Positions 23,766 to 32,095 of a stretch of DNA of 45,164 nucleotides are shown piece after piece. The notes beneath the pieces were generated by a model. That model saw only the letters and a list, made by a program, of their open reading frames with translations, did not search any database and had not been told where the DNA came from. Each line of letters starts with the position of its first letter. The stretch's first letter is position 1. Position numbers and translations under genes: made by a program. The DNA is from an uncultured Bacilli bacterium (GTDB lineage Bacteria > Bacillota_I > Bacilli_A > RF39 > UBA660): NCBI GenBank assembly GCA_934130045.1, contig CAKOXI010000009.1, positions 1 to 45,164 on the forward strand. The letters run 5' to 3'.

Positions 23766-24299
23766 TTATTTAGAAGCTTTCTTTCCTTCTTTACGACGAA
23801 CATGTTCATCTGTATAACGAATACCTTTACCTTTATATGGTTCTGGTTCTCTAATTTTTCTAATATTAGCAGCAAATTCTCCAACTTTACATTTATCTAT
23901 TCCTTTAATAATAAGTTCTGTATTACTTGGACTTTCAATAGTGATACCAGCTGGAACATTTACTTCAACTGGATGAGAATATCCTGCAGTAACAACTAAT
24001 GTATTACCCTTTACTTGGAAACGATAACCTACACCAATTGATTCTAATTTTTTTTCATAACCTTCAGTTACACCAATAATCATATTATTAATTAATGCAT
24101 TTGCTGTTCCATGAAAATTTTTATAATTATCATTTTTTCTTGAAACAGTAACTTCATTATCTTTTACTGTAACAGTAATATTTTTATTTACCTCAGTAGA
24201 AAGTTCTCCTTTAGGACCTACTACTTTAACAACATTACCATCAACAGTAACAGTAACATTTGCAGGTATTGATATTACTCTATTACCAATACGACTCAT
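23766..24299 (-). CDS. rplF: Ribosomal protein uL6
   Basis: 177 residues in two related domains; it sits near the factor-binding region (sarcin-ricin loop). Start MSRIGNRVISIPANVTV; C-terminal signature REPEPYKGKGIRY. It follows rpsH by 16 bases. Confidence 0.99.
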   Translation of the reverse strand: MSRIGNRVISIPANVTVTVDGNVVKVVGPKGELSTEVNKNITVTVKDNEVTVSRKNDNYKNFHGTANALINNMIIGVTEGYEKKLESIGVGYRFQVKGNTLVVTAGYSHPVEVNVPAGITIESPSNTELIIKGIDKCKVGEFAANIRKIREPEPYKGKGIRYTDEHVRRKEGKKASK

Positions 24300-24315
24300 A
24301 ATAATCCTTTCCTTT

Positions 24316-24711
24316 CTACCAAATATATGCTAAAACTTCTCCACCAAGATTTGCTTCTCTAGCTTCTTTATCTGTCATAACACCCTTTGATGTTGAAACG
24401 ATAGCAATTCCTAACCCATTTAAAACTCTTGGCATTTCTTTAGCATTTGCATAAACACGTAATCCTGGTTTTGAAATTCTTTTTAATCCAGTTATTACTC
24501 TTTCTTTATGTTGACCATATTTTAAGAATAAAACAATTGTATCTTGAGTATCATTCTTTTTAACTTTATAGTCTACAACAAAACCTGTTTCTTTTAATAT
24601 TCTTGCAATTTCTAATTTAATTTTTGAAGCGGGTACTTCAACTTCTTTATAACGCATTTGATTTGCATTACGAATTCTTGTAAGCATATCTGCGATTGGA
24701 TCTGTAGTCAT
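24316..24711 (-). CDS. rpsH: Ribosomal protein uS8
   Basis: 131 residues; early-assembly protein binding the central domain of 16S rRNA. Start TTDPIADMLTRIRNA and the C-terminal signature SKGVMTDKEAREANLGGE are clear. In many bacteria S8 also represses this operon by binding mRNA; no such site was identified. Confidence 0.99.
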   Translation of the reverse strand: MTTDPIADMLTRIRNANQMRYKEVEVPASKIKLEIARILKETGFVVDYKVKKNDTQDTIVLFLKYGQHKERVITGLKRISKPGLRVYANAKEMPRVLNGLGIAIVSTSKGVMTDKEAREANLGGEVLAYIW

Positions 24712-24728
24712 TTATATCCTCCCTTCAA

Positions 24729-24914
24729 TTACCAACTTGATTTTTTAACCCCTGGAATTTGTCCTTTATAAGCTAATTCTCTAAAACAAATACGGCAAAT
24801 ACCATATTTTCTAAGTACAGCATGTGGTCTACCACATCTTTGACAACGAGTATATTCACGTACTTTGAACTTAGGTTTTCTATTAGCTTTTATAATCATA
24901 CTTTTCTTAGCCAT
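24729..24914 (-). CDS. rpsN: Ribosomal protein uS14, zinc type (RpsZ)
   Basis: 61 residues, the short zinc-binding version with two CxxC pairs (CQRC and CRIC) around RPHAVLRKYG, and ending GVKKSSW. It stabilises the head of the small subunit. The short C+ form fits Firmicutes. It follows rplE by 19 bases. Confidence 0.99.
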   Translation of the reverse strand: MAKKSMIIKANRKPKFKVREYTRCQRCGRPHAVLRKYGICRICFRELAYKGQIPGVKKSSW

Positions 24915-24933
24915 AATATCCTCCTAATTATGA

Positions 24934-25473
24934 TTACTTTTTAAATGGCATTCCGAAACCATTTAAAAGATCATGTGCTTCTTCATTTGTTTTTGCTGTT
25001 GTTACAAAAACGATATCCATACCACGTACTTTTACAACATTGTCATATTCAATTTCTGAGAAAATTAATTGTTCAGTTAAACCTAATGTATAATTTCCAC
25101 GTCCATCAAATGCTTTGTTAGAAATTCCTCTAAAATCTCTAACACGAGGTAATGTAATACTGATTAATTTATCTAAAAAGTTGTACATTGCATCCCCACG
25201 TAATGTTACCTTGCAACCGATTGGTTGACCTTGACGAATTTTGAATCCAGCGATTGCTTTTTTAGCATGAGTTTTAATTGGTTTTTGACCAGTAATAATT
25301 TCCAAGTCAGCCATTGCTGCATCTAGTAATTTACTATTTTGTGATGCATCACCAACACCCATATTAACAACTATTTTTTCTAATGCTGGAACTTCCATTA
25401 CGCTTTTATAATTATATTTTTGCTTTAAGCTTGGTACGATTTCATTAGTATATTTTTCTTTTAGGCGGTTCAT
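24934..25473 (-). CDS. rplE: Ribosomal protein uL5
   Basis: 179 residues; binds 5S rRNA in the central protuberance and bridges to S13. Start MNRLKEKYTNEIVPSL; internal KIVVNMGVGDA, KAIAGFKIRQGQPIG and RVRDFRGI are diagnostic. It follows rplX by 17 bases. Confidence 0.99.
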   Translation of the reverse strand: MNRLKEKYTNEIVPSLKQKYNYKSVMEVPALEKIVVNMGVGDASQNSKLLDAAMADLEIITGQKPIKTHAKKAIAGFKIRQGQPIGCKVTLRGDAMYNFLDKLISITLPRVRDFRGISNKAFDGRGNYTLGLTEQLIFSEIEYDNVVKVRGMDIVFVTTAKTNEEAHDLLNGFGMPFKK

Positions 25474-25490
25474 ATATACCCTCCTTCCAA

Positions 25491-25799
25491 TTAATTAAGG
25501 ATTTCATTAGATTTTTTTGTACATCTAACTTTGTTCCCTTTTTTATCAATAGTGTGTCCTATTCTGGTTCTTTTATTTGTTTTAGGATCAAGAATCATTA
25601 CGTTTGAAGCATTGATTGGTGCTTCCATATCAACTATGCTTCCTGTTGATTGTCCGTTTGGTTTAACATGTTTTTTTATCATGTTAACTCCTTCAACGAT
25701 AACTTTATTTTCACTTTTAAGTGTTTTTGTTATTTTTCCTTCTTTTCCTTTATCTTTACCAGCAATAACAACAACTTTATCTCCAACTTTAAAGTTCAT
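25491..25799 (-). CDS. rplX: Ribosomal protein uL24
   Basis: 102 residues with the KOW motif at the start (VGDKVVVIAGKDKGKEGKI) and IVEGVNMIKKHVKP. It nucleates large-subunit assembly near the tunnel exit. It follows rplN by 20 bases. Confidence 0.99.
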   Translation of the reverse strand: MNFKVGDKVVVIAGKDKGKEGKITKTLKSENKVIVEGVNMIKKHVKPNGQSTGSIVDMEAPINASNVMILDPKTNKRTRIGHTIDKKGNKVRCTKKSNEILN

Positions 25800-25819
25800 G
25801 CATTTCCCTCCAATACGAT

Positions 25820-26185
25820 TTATAACACTTCTTTAGCAAGTGATACAATCTTCATAAAATTTTCACGTACTTCACGTGCTACTGGTCCAAATACACGAGT
25901 TCCAACTGGACTTTTATCATCTTTAATAATAACACAAGCATTATCATCAAACTTAATATAAGATCCATCTTCTCTTCTTAGACCAAATTTGCTTCTAACA
26001 ACTACAGCCTTAACAACTTTTCCTTTTCCAACTGTACCATTAGGAGTTGCTTTTTTAATAGTTCCAACAACTATATCACCAATATTTCCTGTTTTAACTT
26101 TGCTTCCACCTAAAACTCTAATTACGGATAATTCACGAGCTCCAGAATTGTCTGCAACCTTTAAACGGCTCTCTGGTTGAATCAT
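25820..26185 (-). CDS. rplN: Ribosomal protein uL14
   Basis: 121 residues; interface protein contacting bL19 and the binding site of silencing factor RsfS. Start MIQPESRLKVADNSGARE and the end ENFMKIVSLAKEVL are canonical. Confidence 0.99.
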   Translation of the reverse strand: MIQPESRLKVADNSGARELSVIRVLGGSKVKTGNIGDIVVGTIKKATPNGTVGKGKVVKAVVVRSKFGLRREDGSYIKFDDNACVIIKDDKSPVGTRVFGPVAREVRENFMKIVSLAKEVL

Positions 26186-26209
26186 ATATTAATCCTCCTT
26201 CGTTTACAA

Positions 26210-26470
26210 TTATAAAATAATTGCTTTTTCAATTATTTCAACTAAACGATATCTCTTCATTTTTGATAATGGTCTAGTTTCAACAATACGTACTTTATCT
26301 CCTACTTTAGCTTCATTTTTTTCATCATGAGCAGTATATTTTTTAGAATATTTAACACGTTTTTTATATATTGAATCTGTTTTAGTCATTTCAACTAAAA
26401 CTGTAATTGTTTTATCAGCTTTATCGCTTACAACTTTACCAATCAATTCACGTTTTCTATTTTCTGCCAT
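26210..26470 (-). CDS. rpsQ: Ribosomal protein uS17
   Basis: 86 residues; OB-fold small-subunit protein. RKRELIGKVVSDKADKTI and KVRIVETRPLSKMKRYRLV identify it. It follows rpmC by 10 bases. Confidence 0.99.
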   Translation of the reverse strand: MAENRKRELIGKVVSDKADKTITVLVEMTKTDSIYKKRVKYSKKYTAHDEKNEAKVGDKVRIVETRPLSKMKRYRLVEIIEKAIIL

Positions 26471-26480
26471 TTTAGCCCTC

Positions 26481-26675
26481 CTATTTATTTAGTTCTCTTT
26501 CACGTAGAATTGTTTTCATACGTGCAACAGTTTTTCTAAGTTCATTAATTCTTGATGGTTTTTCAAGATTACCAGTAGCTTGGCTAAAACGTAAATTAAA
26601 TAATTCTTCCTTATACTCTTCAATTTTAGCTAGTATTTGTTCATTTGTTAATTCTCTAATTTCATTATTTTTCAC
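26481..26675 (-). CDS. rpmC: Ribosomal protein uL29
   Basis: 64 residues from the preferred GTG start at 26675 (MKNNEIRELTNEQ), which matches the family's usual beginning; the open frame extends to another GTG at 26687, inside rplP. Two helices with LRFSQATGNLEKPSRI; it borders the exit tunnel near L23. The 11-base overlap with rplP suggests translational coupling. Confidence 0.95.
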   Translation of the reverse strand: MKNNEIRELTNEQILAKIEEYKEELFNLRFSQATGNLEKPSRINELRKTVARMKTILRERELNK

Positions 26676-27096
26676 TAGCTTCACCACTTTCTTTAGCTAC
26701 AAATTTACATTTAATTGGAAGTTTATGCATTGCTAAACGTAATGCTTCACGTGCTGTTTGTTCATCAACGCCTCCAATTTCAAACATAATTTTACCTGAT
26801 TTTACAACAGCTACCCATACTTCTGGTTGACCTTTACCTTTACCCATACGAGTCTCTAAAGGTATTTTAGTTAATGATAAATGTGGGAAAATATTAATCC
26901 ATACTTTTCCTCCACGTTTCATATAACGTGTCATAGCAATACGAGCAGCTTCGATTTGTTGTTGAGTAATCCAAGCTCCCTCTGTTGCCATTAATCCATA
27001 TTCACCAAATGCAAGTTTTGTATTTCCTTTTGCAACTCCATCGTATCTTAAACGATGTGGTCTTCTATATTTAGTTCTTTTTGGAATTACTGCCAT
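26665..27096 (-). CDS. rplP: Ribosomal protein uL16
   Basis: 143 residues; organises the A-site tRNA elbow region. PKRTKYRRPHR at the start, then GRVWI-type KVWINIFPHLSLT and RMGKGKGQPEVWVAVV. Its start overlaps the rpsC end by 26 bases; its GGGAGG ribosome site lies within rpsC. Confidence 0.99.
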   Translation of the reverse strand: MAVIPKRTKYRRPHRLRYDGVAKGNTKLAFGEYGLMATEGAWITQQQIEAARIAMTRYMKRGGKVWINIFPHLSLTKIPLETRMGKGKGQPEVWVAVVKSGKIMFEIGGVDEQTAREALRLAMHKLPIKCKFVAKESGEASEK

Positions 27097-27751
27097 CGTT
27101 ATTACCTCCCTTGTTTTTTGCTCCAGGAAGGATTTCTCCTTTATAAATCCATACTTTTACACCAATTTTTCCATAAGTCGTATTAGCTTCCTTATGAGAA
27201 TAATCAATATTAGCTCTTAAAGTATGAAGTGGAATATTTCCTTCTGTATATCCTTCAGTTCTTGCCATATCAGCACCACCTAAACGTCCTGATACAGATG
27301 TTTTTATTCCTTTTGCTCCTGCTTTTATTGTATTTCTAATTGCTCTTTTTTGAGCCACTCTAAATGATACACGATTTTCAATTTGATGTGCGATTTGTTC
27401 TGCTACTAAAGCAGCATCTAAATCTGGATTTTTAACTTCCATAATTGATATTTGTATATCTTCTTTAACTAGTTTTGATAATTGATTTTTAAGTTTTTCA
27501 ATATCATCTCCGCCATGACCAATTACAACACCTGGTTTAGCAGTATTGATGATTACATTAGTTTTCTTAGCATCTCTTTCAATAAGAATACTTGAAACTG
27601 CTGCGTCTTTTAAATTTTTTGATAAAAACTTACGAATCTTAACATCATTATTTAAAAACTTAGAGAATTCTTTATTATCAGCATACCATTTAGATTCCCA
27701 AGTTTTATTGATACCAATTCTAAGTCCTATTGGACTAACTTTTTGACCCAT
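27071..27751 (-). CDS. rpsC: Ribosomal protein uS3
   Basis: 226 residues; at the mRNA entry pore, part of the ribosomal helicase. Start MGQKVSPIGLRIGINKTWES, KH-type GxxG as VIGHGGDDI, and the C-terminal domain GRLGGADMARTEGY. A short Gly/Asn/Ser/Lys-rich tail extends over the rplP start. Confidence 0.99.
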   Translation of the reverse strand: MGQKVSPIGLRIGINKTWESKWYADNKEFSKFLNNDVKIRKFLSKNLKDAAVSSILIERDAKKTNVIINTAKPGVVIGHGGDDIEKLKNQLSKLVKEDIQISIMEVKNPDLDAALVAEQIAHQIENRVSFRVAQKRAIRNTIKAGAKGIKTSVSGRLGGADMARTEGYTEGNIPLHTLRANIDYSHKEANTTYGKIGVKVWIYKGEILPGAKNKGGNNDGSNSKKN

Positions 27752-27769
27752 CAGTTTACCACCTTTCTT

Positions 27770-28105
27770 TTAATTTTTTTCACTAACAACAACTGTTATA
27801 TGACTTGATCTTTTCTTAATTGGATCTACGTGTCCACGTGAACCAAATTTCATTCTTTTTAATGTTTGTCCTTCATTTATATATGCTTCTTTTACAAATA
27901 ATTTAGTTTTATCTAAACCTTGATTATTTTCAGCATTTGCAACAGCAGAAGTCAATACTTTGCGTATTGCTCTTGCTGATTCCTTGTTTATATTAGCTAA
28001 AATCGTATCAGCTTCAATAACGCTTTTATTACGAATTAAATCTATAACTAAACGAGCTTTACGAGGTGCAATTCTAACATCTTTTGCAATCGCTTTTGCT
28101 TCCAT
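27770..28105 (-). CDS. rplV: Ribosomal protein uL22
   Basis: 111 residues; its long hairpin lines the exit tunnel at the macrolide-sensitive constriction. Start AKAIAKDVRIAPRKARLVID; hairpin tip RMKFGSRGHVDPIKKRSSHI is intact, with no insertions. It follows rpsS by 21 bases. Confidence 0.99.
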   Translation of the reverse strand: MEAKAIAKDVRIAPRKARLVIDLIRNKSVIEADTILANINKESARAIRKVLTSAVANAENNQGLDKTKLFVKEAYINEGQTLKRMKFGSRGHVDPIKKRSSHITVVVSEKN

Positions 28106-28126
28106 TTTAGTCCTCCTTCCTGGTAA

Positions 28127-28405
28127 CTAATTTTTTCCTTTTTCTTCGCCGTGTCCACCAAATTTACGAGTTGGTGCAAATTCACCTAATTTATGACCTA
28201 CCATATCTTCTGTTACATAAACTGGAATAAATTCTTTTCCATTATGAACAGCAAATGTATGTCCAACAAAATCAGGGAAGATTGTTGAGCGACGAGACCA
28301 TGTTTTAATAACTTCTTTTTTTCCAGATGCAGTAACAGCAGCTACTTTTTTCATTAAGCTTTCTTCTGCATATGGACCTTTTTTAATACTTCTACTCAAT
28401 TTCAA
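28127..28405 (-). CDS. rpsS: Ribosomal protein uS19
   Basis: 92 residues; head protein contacting S13 and the A-site region. RSIKKGPYAEESLMKKV, the segment TWSRRSTIFPDFVGHT and KLGEFAPTRKFGGHG are canonical. It follows rplB by 12 bases. Confidence 0.99.
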   Translation of the reverse strand: MKLSRSIKKGPYAEESLMKKVAAVTASGKKEVIKTWSRRSTIFPDFVGHTFAVHNGKEFIPVYVTEDMVGHKLGEFAPTRKFGGHGEEKGKN

Positions 28406-28417
28406 TCATCCTTTCCC

Positions 28418-29248
28418 TTATTTTTTACGACGACGAACAATTAACTTATTTGAAGCTTTTTTCTTGTCACGTGTCTTGTATCCTAATGCTGGTTTACCCC
28501 AAGGAGTAACTGGACCTTTACGACCGATTGGTGCGCGTCCTTCACCACCACCATGTGGGTGATCATTAGGGTTCATAACAGAACCACGAACAGTTGGTCT
28601 AATTCCCATATGTCTTTTACGACCAGCTTTTCCTAAACTAACTAATTCATGATCAGCATTTCCTACTTCACCGATTGTTGCACGACATGTACTTAATACT
28701 TTACGTACCTCACCACTACTTAAACGTAATAATGTGTATTTACCTTCTCTACCAAGGATTTGAACGCTTGAACCAGCTGAACGAGCCATTTGAGCACCTT
28801 TTCCAGCTTTTAATTCAACATTATGTACTAATGTACCTTCTGGAATATTTGCAAGTGGTAGTGAATTACCTACTTTGATATCCACATTTTCGCCACTTTC
28901 AATTTTATTTCCAACTTTTAATCCTTTTGGAGCAATAATATATCTTTTTTCTCCATCAGTATAATTAATTAAAGCAATGTTAGCAGATCTATTTGGATCG
29001 TATTCTATTGAAGTAACAGTTCCAATAACGCCATCTTTATTTCTCTTGAAATCGATGATACGATATTTTCTTTTTTCTCCACCACCACGATGTCTTACTG
29101 TAACTCTACCTTGATTATTACGACCACCATTTTTCTTTAATGTAACAACTAATGATTTTTCAGGTATTGATGTTGTGATTTCATCATTAATTAATGTTGA
29201 TTTACCTCTTTGACCATTAGTCATTGGTTTATAACTTTTTACTGGCAT
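28418..29248 (-). CDS. rplB: Ribosomal protein uL2
   Basis: 276 residues; needed for subunit joining and peptidyl transfer. RHRGGGEKRKYRIIDFKR (N-terminal OB fold), an SH3-like middle, and NPNDHPHGGGEGRAPIG with the conserved histidine near the catalytic centre. It follows rplW by 19 bases. Confidence 0.99.
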   Translation of the reverse strand: MPVKSYKPMTNGQRGKSTLINDEITTSIPEKSLVVTLKKNGGRNNQGRVTVRHRGGGEKRKYRIIDFKRNKDGVIGTVTSIEYDPNRSANIALINYTDGEKRYIIAPKGLKVGNKIESGENVDIKVGNSLPLANIPEGTLVHNVELKAGKGAQMARSAGSSVQILGREGKYTLLRLSSGEVRKVLSTCRATIGEVGNADHELVSLGKAGRKRHMGIRPTVRGSVMNPNDHPHGGGEGRAPIGRKGPVTPWGKPALGYKTRDKKKASNKLIVRRRKK

Positions 29249-29267
29249 ACTTTTCCTCCTTTAGAGT

Positions 29268-29546
29268 TTAATTAAGTTCAATTGAACTTCCTTTTTGTAA
29301 TTTAACAATTGCTTTTTTTACTTTATTTGTTTTTCCAACGTAACGTCCTACTCTTTTCTTTTTTGGTTTAACGTTAACTGTATTTACATTTTCAACATGT
29401 ACATTGAAAATTTTTTCAATTGCATCTTTGATTTGTGTTTTGTTTGCTTTAATATCAACACTGAATACATAAGTATTATTTTCTTTTAAACTTGCACTTT
29501 TTTCAGTAATTATTGGTGCCTTAATAATATCTCTATAATTATTCAT
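29268..29546 (-). CDS. rplW: Ribosomal protein uL23
   Basis: 92 residues; docking site for trigger factor and SRP at the exit tunnel. IIKAPIITEKSASLKE, VDIKANKTQIKDAIE and KKKRVGRYVGKTNKVKK are typical. Its start overlaps the rplD stop by one base. Confidence 0.99.
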   Translation of the reverse strand: MNNYRDIIKAPIITEKSASLKENNTYVFSVDIKANKTQIKDAIEKIFNVHVENVNTVNVKPKKKRVGRYVGKTNKVKKAIVKLQKGSSIELN

Positions 29547-30175
29547 TATGCAAGCACCTCCTCAATTTGTTTAATAGCATTTTCTGTAATAAGCATTCTA
29601 TCTGCTGAAACAACATCTAATGTGTTAATTTCATTTGATTCTAATAAGATAACATTTGCTAAATTACGTGTTGCTAAAACTAAATTTTCATCTAATTTAT
29701 CAACAACGATTAATGTTTTTTCGTTATTAACTTTTAAATTTGTAAGAATTTGAATTGCTTCTTTTGTTTTATTGCTTTCTAAATTAAATGCATCTAAAAC
29801 AATCATTTCTGAATCAATCAACTTATAAGATAAAGCTGATTTTAAAGCTAATTTTCTTTCTTTTTTGTTCATTTTTCTAGTGTAATTACGATCTGGAGTT
29901 GGTCCAAATACTACACCACCATGATACCAATGTGGAGCTCTAGTACTACCTTGACGAGCACGTCCTGTTCCTTTTTGCTTCCATGGTTTTCTTCCACCAC
30001 CACTTACTTCACTACGTGTTTTAGTGTTAGCGCTTGCTTGTCTTTCATTGTTTCTTGCTAATGTAATTGCATCATATAAAACAGCATCATTTGGTTCAAT
30101 TCCAAAAACTGTTTCATTCAAAGTAATGTCTTTAACTTTTTCACCTTTTATATTCAATACAGATATATTCTTCAT
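29546..30175 (-). CDS. rplD: Ribosomal protein uL4
   Basis: 209 residues; its extended loop (GGGRKPWKQKGTGRARQGS, about 47-65) reaches the exit tunnel opposite L22. In Escherichia coli L4 also regulates the S10 operon; here the leader upstream of rpsJ is a candidate target, but no E. coli-like element was recognised. It follows rplC by 14 bases. Confidence 0.99.
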   Translation of the reverse strand: MKNISVLNIKGEKVKDITLNETVFGIEPNDAVLYDAITLARNNERQASANTKTRSEVSGGGRKPWKQKGTGRARQGSTRAPHWYHGGVVFGPTPDRNYTRKMNKKERKLALKSALSYKLIDSEMIVLDAFNLESNKTKEAIQILTNLKVNNEKTLIVVDKLDENLVLATRNLANVILLESNEINTLDVVSADRMLITENAIKQIEEVLA

Positions 30176-30189
30176 TTATATACCTCCTA

Positions 30190-30918
30190 CTAATTTTCTG
30201 AATCAGCAGTTACTGCTTCTTCTTTATTTTCTACAGTAGTTTGTTCAGGTGTTTCAATATAAGAAATTAATTTTTCTCTTTCGTTAATTTTACCTGGATT
30301 TTTTGTTGCAGTCTTAATTATTACTAAAGACTTGTTTGCTCCAGGAACATTACCTTTGATTAAAATTACATTATTTTCTAAATCAACACCAACAATTTCA
30401 AGATTTTGAATTGTAACAGTATTAACACCCATGTGTCCAGGTAAAGCTTTACCTTTAAATACACGCATTGGTCTCATTGTTCCCATTGATCCAGGTCTTC
30501 TGTGATAATGTGAACCATGTCCCATAGGTCCTCTACTTTGTCCATGACGTTTGATAACACCTTGGAAACCCTTTCCTTTAGTTGTACCAGTTACGTCAAC
30601 CATTTCTCCTTCAGTAAATATATCTACTTTAATTTCTTGTCCTAAAGTATAATTACTGATCTCTACACCTTTTATTTCTCTAAAGAAGCGCTTAGGTGTA
30701 GTATTAGCTTTATTGGTATGCCCAATAGAAGCTTTTGTCGCTAACTTTTCTCTCTTTGTATCAAATCCTAATTGAATAGCCTCATAACCATCGTTTTCTT
30801 TTGTTTTAATTTGTGTTACAACATTTGGTTCAACACTTACAACAGTTACAGGAATCAATTTGCCAGATTCTGTAAATACTTGAGTCATTCCAATTTTACG
30901 ACCTAAGATTCCTTTCAT
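30190..30918 (-). CDS. rplC: Ribosomal protein uL3 with acidic C-terminal extension
   Basis: 242 residues; usual bacterial L3 is about 205-210. Core motifs GILGRKIGMTQVF, GTTKGKGFQGV (about 115-125), HGSHYHRRPGSMG and LPGHMG are intact, and the protein reaches into the peptidyl-transferase centre. The last ~30 residues (TPEQTTVENKEEAVTADSEN at the end) are an acidic, disordered extension likely to face solvent. It follows rpsJ by 15 bases. Confidence 0.98.
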   Translation of the reverse strand: MKGILGRKIGMTQVFTESGKLIPVTVVSVEPNVVTQIKTKENDGYEAIQLGFDTKREKLATKASIGHTNKANTTPKRFFREIKGVEISNYTLGQEIKVDIFTEGEMVDVTGTTKGKGFQGVIKRHGQSRGPMGHGSHYHRRPGSMGTMRPMRVFKGKALPGHMGVNTVTIQNLEIVGVDLENNVILIKGNVPGANKSLVIIKTATKNPGKINEREKLISYIETPEQTTVENKEEAVTADSEN

Positions 30919-30933
30919 ACTTTGTTCCTCCTA

Positions 30934-31248
30934 TTATTTTTTTGTATCAATTTTGATATCAACACCACTTGGAATATCTAAATGAGCTAATGCGTCAATA
31001 GTTTCCTTGCTTGGATTTGTAATATCAATAAGTCTTTTGTGTGTTCTTTTTTCGAATTGTTCACGTGAATCTTTGTATTTATGAACAGCTCTTAAAATTG
31101 TTACTTTTTCGATTTCTGTTGGTAATGGAATTGGTCCACTTACTTCTCCACCAGTTCTCTTAACAGTATCAACTATTTTAGCGCAAGCTTGATCTAAGAT
31201 TTTATGATCATATGCTCTAGCCTTAATACGAACTTTTGTATCTGACAT
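30934..31248 (-). CDS. rpsJ: Ribosomal protein uS10 / NusE
   Basis: 104 residues; small-subunit head protein and transcription antitermination factor (with NusB/NusG). VRIKARAYDHKILDQACAK, GPIPLPTEIEKVTIL and DSREQFEKRTHKRLIDI are canonical. First gene of the operon; GGGAGG lies before the ATG, downstream of a long leader. Confidence 0.99.
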   Translation of the reverse strand: MSDTKVRIKARAYDHKILDQACAKIVDTVKRTGGEVSGPIPLPTEIEKVTILRAVHKYKDSREQFEKRTHKRLIDITNPSKETIDALAHLDIPSGVDIKIDTKK

Positions 31249-31376
31249 ATTGTATCCTCCCTTCGCCTATATCCAGTATAGACTTGCTCCGTGTAAAAAC
31301 CCGATAATCATTTTAAATTTATTTACAACTTAACCTGGCGTATCGGCAACCTCACACATCAATGCATGCCACACAT
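31249..31376 (-). promoter_or_regulatory. Structured 5' leader of the S10 operon
   Basis: About 125 transcribed bases precede rpsJ. Visible pairings are CCGATA (minus strand, 31341-31346) with TATCGG (31301-31306), followed by GTTTTTAC, and a hairpin GTCTATA/TATAGGC with loop CTGGA ending just before the GGGAGG site. GGCA/TGCC near the 5' end is another short pair. This could be an autoregulatory or attenuating leader. The ligand is not known, and I do not recognise a described family. Confidence 0.5.
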
Positions 31377-31381
31377 TCAAA

Positions 31382-31410
31382 ATTATACAATAAAAATATA
31401 TGAAAAGCAA
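31382..31410 (-). promoter_or_regulatory. Sigma-A promoter of the S10 operon
   Basis: TTGCTT (31405-31410), 17-nt spacer, TATAAT (31382-31387). Transcription should start near 31375, about 127 bases upstream of the rpsJ ATG. Confidence 0.8.
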
Positions 31411-31449
31411 GGCTTTTTTATGATTTTTTTCTTTTTTAGAATGTTTTTT

Positions 31450-31528
31450 AATAACTGAAACCTTAATTCTATATTTAGTTTAACAAATTGAGATAAATAA
31501 TATTATTATATTTTATATTTCAGTTATT
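31450..31528. repeat. Inverted repeat AATAACTGAAA / TTTCAGTTATT
   Basis: Perfect 11-bp arms at 31450-31460 and 31518-31528 with a 57-base AT-rich spacer. It lies in the divergent region between the S10 promoter and the plus-strand gene at 31620. It could be a protein-binding pair or a relic of a small element. Confidence 0.45.
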
Positions 31529-31619
31529 TCAGTGGGATAAAATATTTTAAATACTAGCAAATTATATATTTAATATTTCTACTTTTTTTTATTGTGCATA
31601 TCTTTTAATAGTGATAGTT

Positions 31620-31955
31620 ATGAACATAGTTCCAAGCATTAATTCAAAAACATATACATTAAGCGCAATTATTATTGGATATTTATTGTTAGATGAATCA
31701 ACACCAGCTGAGCAAAATTCGCTCGGTAACTGGTTCATGTTGATTGGACAAGTGTTGTGTACAAATTCGGCACAACAACAAGTTTTGAACAATAGATCAG
31801 GCAGTTCAAATCAAAGTAATCGCCATATAATTAATGATGATAATTTAAAAAATATGTTCAAAAGTAATAATAAAGAAGAAATTGATTATCAAATAAATAT
31901 GATGAAAAAAGTTATAAATGCTTTAGAAAAAGAAATTAATAATTTAAAAAATTGA
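31620..31955 (+). CDS. Orphan protein with one hydrophobic segment and a C-terminal coiled coil
   Basis: About 111 residues. Part one (1-55) has a hydrophobic stretch (TLSAIIIGYLLLDE) and a well-formed segment (NSLGNWFMLIGQVLCTNSAQQ) that looks conserved rather than random. A polar linker follows, then a C-terminal helix with heptad-like spacing (about 75-111, IDYQINMMKKVINALEKEI). Start ATG 31620 has only a weak GTGAT ribosome match; GTG 31611 is the alternative. It is the only plus-strand gene after 13.5 kb and ends in its own terminator. Family not recognised. Confidence 0.65.
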   Translation: MNIVPSINSKTYTLSAIIIGYLLLDESTPAEQNSLGNWFMLIGQVLCTNSAQQQVLNNRSGSSNQSNRHIINDDNLKNMFKSNNKEEIDYQINMMKKVINALEKEINNLKN

Positions 31956-31988
31956 GTTTTGAACTATAGATGTGCAAAACTTTTTTTG
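31955..31988 (+). terminator. Rho-independent terminator of the orphan plus-strand gene
   Basis: AGTTTTG (31955-31961) pairs with CAAAACT (31975-31981), followed by seven Ts in all. It begins at the stop codon. Confidence 0.7.
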
Positions 31989-32095
31989 TATTTAATATAT
32001 AATTTGGCAAAATATACACAGTTTTCCACATTAATAGTGCAAAAATAGTATTTTTAATAGATTTAATTATTTTTAATCAGCATAGTTTTGCACAT
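31970..32095. repeat. 12-bp perfect inverted repeat bounding 126 bases
   Basis: ATGTGCAAAACT (31970-31981) and AGTTTTGCACAT (32084-32095) are exact complements; GTGCAAAA recurs once inside (about 32038). There is no ORF between them, and no clear target duplication outside. The left arm shares bases with the terminator of the preceding gene. Confidence 0.5.

Noticed and set aside
31060..31080. TTGTTCACGTGAATC in rpsJ as a parS site
   Set aside because: It matches about 12 of 16 consensus positions, and the bases encode the conserved Asp-Ser-Arg-Glu-Gln of S10, so chance is the better explanation.
29546..31248. Frequent plus-strand ORFs across the ribosomal operon
   Set aside because: All are shadows of highly conserved minus-strand ribosomal-protein genes and lack ribosome sites.
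32022..32030. TTTTCCACA as a DnaA box / origin
   Set aside because: A single box with no cluster and no dnaA or rpmH nearby is not enough to call an origin.
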